From positions 186,001 through 250,000 of the forward strand of contig JARVLF010000013.1 in the NCBI GenBank assembly GCA_030849465.1: a stretch of 64,000 nucleotides of DNA. Direction: 5' to 3'. The position numbers were made by a program, and so were the translations under genes. Below the pieces are notes generated by a model, which had not been told where the DNA came from, did no database searches, and saw only the letters and a program-made list of their open reading frames with translations. The stretch comes from Moesziomyces globuligerus (Eukaryota > Basidiomycota > Ustilaginomycetes > Ustilaginales > Ustilaginaceae). This document shows, in pieces, positions 61,115 to 64,000 of the stretch; the first letter of the stretch is position 1; the number at the start of each line of letters is the position of its first letter.

Positions 61115-61382
61115 ATCCCTCCACGCCACAGTCGCTCGCCGTGCCACTGCTCTCGGCTATGCGAGTCGCTCAGCTTCTTCCGGTTCGCTAGTGCAATACA
61201 GCTTTCTCTGACGTACTATGGCGCTCACCCTGCCGTTGTGCAACTGTTCAGTCTGGTTGTGGAATTTGCGCTGAGAGAGACGATGGATGGGAATCGCGTG
61301 GTATTTTGGTGTGCAAAGAGGGACGATGATAGAGACAGCAGGAAGTGAATGGAGGGAATCGGCGAGGGAGAGGCGGGAAGGC

Positions 61383-62177
61383 TCATCCGAACCACTTGTA
61401 GATGTACCAGAAGCAGACGAGGGTGAAGATGGCGCCGAGGGCAAAGATGATGTTGTCCTGGGTGCTTCTGCGTTCGATGTAGCCGATGACGTCTCTGCTG
61501 AGGCCGAGGGTGTTTGCGGCGTCTCTCAATCTTCTCTGTGTGCCCTTGAGGATGCCTCGCTGTTCGACGAGGTTGCCAAACACTTCCCTTCCCTGTGCGA
61601 TGAAGGCATCGAGCTGCGCCTCGGTCTGCTGGATGAAGGAATGCTCCCTGAGCGCGTGCGATTCCCTTACGGAGAAGCCGCCTTCTCCAAACATGGCCGC
61701 GGCGCTGGCGTTCATCTTGTAGGCGGCGAGGGGGTCCTGTTGTGGCGAGGCGGGAGCGTTGCGTGCATGTAAGCTGAAGGGCGATTCGGCGATGGCGCTG
61801 ACGCGGCGGTTGGCATGCGAGCCGCCAAAGTTGGCGTTGGTCGGTGAGCGGAGTGTGGCGGCCGAGCCGTTGGGATGTGTTGATGAGCCTGCATTGGTGA
61901 GGGACCCTTTGGCTTTGAGGCGTGCGAGCTGGGAGGAGAGCTCAGAGTAGTCGGTGCGGAACTTGGCGACGCGGGTGAGCGCCTTGTCCTGCTTGGACTG
62001 GATGAGCTCCTTCTTGGCTAGGTTCTCGTACTCGTCGATGGTGCGCTCGAGCGAGGAGAGCGATACCGTGACGGGGCCGAAGGCGGTGGACGAGCTGTCT
62101 GGTTCCGAGTCGATGCGCGAGAGATCGGACTGGATCGACGAGAACTGGCGCAGCGCCTGGTTGTAGAGCGAGTTCAT
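61383..62177 (-). CDS. BOS1: Qb-SNARE Bos1 (membrin/GOSR2 family)
   Basis: SNARE of ER-to-Golgi fusion, forming a four-helix bundle with Sed5, Bet1 and Sec22. The 264-residue protein has an N-terminal helical bundle (MNSLYNQALRQFSSIQSDLS; SLERTIDEYENLAKKE), then a Ser/Asn/Pro-rich linker (about 90-155). The SNARE motif has zero-layer Gln in GNLVEQRGILKGTQRRLRD and continues ANTLGLSRDVIGYIERRSTQ. A single C-terminal span (IIFALGAIFTLVCFWYIYKW) ends the protein. The IERR segment just before the span favours Bos1 over the other Golgi Qb-SNARE, Gos1. Start ATG at 62177. Stop codons of NDUFS7 and BOS1 are 268 bases apart (convergent). Confidence 0.88.
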   Translation of the reverse strand: MNSLYNQALRQFSSIQSDLSRIDSEPDSSSTAFGPVTVSLSSLERTIDEYENLAKKELIQSKQDKALTRVAKFRTDYSELSSQLARLKAKGSLTNAGSSTHPNGSAATLRSPTNANFGGSHANRRVSAIAESPFSLHARNAPASPQQDPLAAYKMNASAAAMFGEGGFSVRESHALREHSFIQQTEAQLDAFIAQGREVFGNLVEQRGILKGTQRRLRDAANTLGLSRDVIGYIERRSTQDNIIFALGAIFTLVCFWYIYKWFG

Positions 62178-63899
<1,722 letters not shown>

Positions 63900-63922
63900 T
63901 CCCGCTCCCCTTTGCATCTGTA

Positions 63923-63928
63923 AATAAA
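63923..63928 (+). terminator. AATAAA polyadenylation signal after PRMT1
   Basis: A canonical hexamer 24 bases after the PRMT1 stop codon, followed by a T-rich stretch near the window end. Confidence 0.5.
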
Positions 63929-64000
63929 ATCTCACTTGCTCGCAATCCTTCACGGCATTTAGACCTCTCGCTTTTTCTCTCTCTCGTTTCAACTGGGATG

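Overview
This window looks like nuclear DNA of a smut fungus (Ustilaginomycotina; Ustilago, Sporisorium, Pseudozyma or a close relative). The evidence is fungal housekeeping genes with smut-like protein sequence, GC-rich coding regions with strong third-position G/C bias, mostly intronless genes, and short GT-AG introns (about 84 to 222 bases where resolved). Species cannot be fixed from the sequence alone. There are 22 protein-coding genes I can support. I found no rRNA, tRNA, CRISPR array or intact transposon.

Layout. 0.8-11.7 kb: TOM70 (-), a serine racemase-like PLP enzyme (+), a three-exon LYR protein resembling FMC1 (-), a COMPASS Shg1-like protein (+), an LCHN/DENND11-type protein (-) and the three-exon carnitine carrier CRC1 (-). 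12.9-17.5 kb: a COX16-ERV1 translational fusion (-), divergent from a 1006-residue protein in which an AcpS-type phosphopantetheinyl transferase lies between the two catalytic motifs of a cPLA2-like lipase (+). 17.5-25 kb: an unrecognised 430-residue protein (-), a 1229-residue eIF4A-like protein that has lost its ATPase motifs (-) and the R-SNARE SEC22 (-). 25.6-35 kb: a WHI2-like protein (+), mitochondrial ribosomal protein uS10m (+) and a 1785-residue Byr4/Bfa1-like scaffold (+). 35-39.5 kb is gene-poor and leads into an unrecognised 431-residue protein (+). 41-52 kb: MSB1-like protein (-), ERG25 (-), the Arp2/3 subunit ARPC1 (+) and a PAS-kinase-type kinase without a visible PAS domain (-). 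52-60 kb is an 8.2 kb stretch without a supportable gene. 60-64 kb: complex I subunit NDUFS7 (two exons, +), the Qb-SNARE BOS1 (-) and the arginine methyltransferase PRMT1/HMT1 (+).

Themes. Seven genes act in or on mitochondria: TOM70 (import), COX16-ERV1 (complex IV assembly and IMS oxidative folding), FMC1-like (ATP synthase assembly), CRC1 (acylcarnitine import), uS10m (translation), NDUFS7 (complex I) and probably the AcpS-type domain. SEC22 and BOS1 are partners in the ER-Golgi SNARE complex. MSB1, the Byr4/Bfa1-like protein and ARPC1 belong to polarity, mitotic exit and actin. I read this mix as ordinary fungal gene order, not a cluster.

The strongest unusual observations are the nested lipase/PPTase gene, the COX16-ERV1 fusion, the degenerate eIF4A-like protein and the large gene-poor interval.
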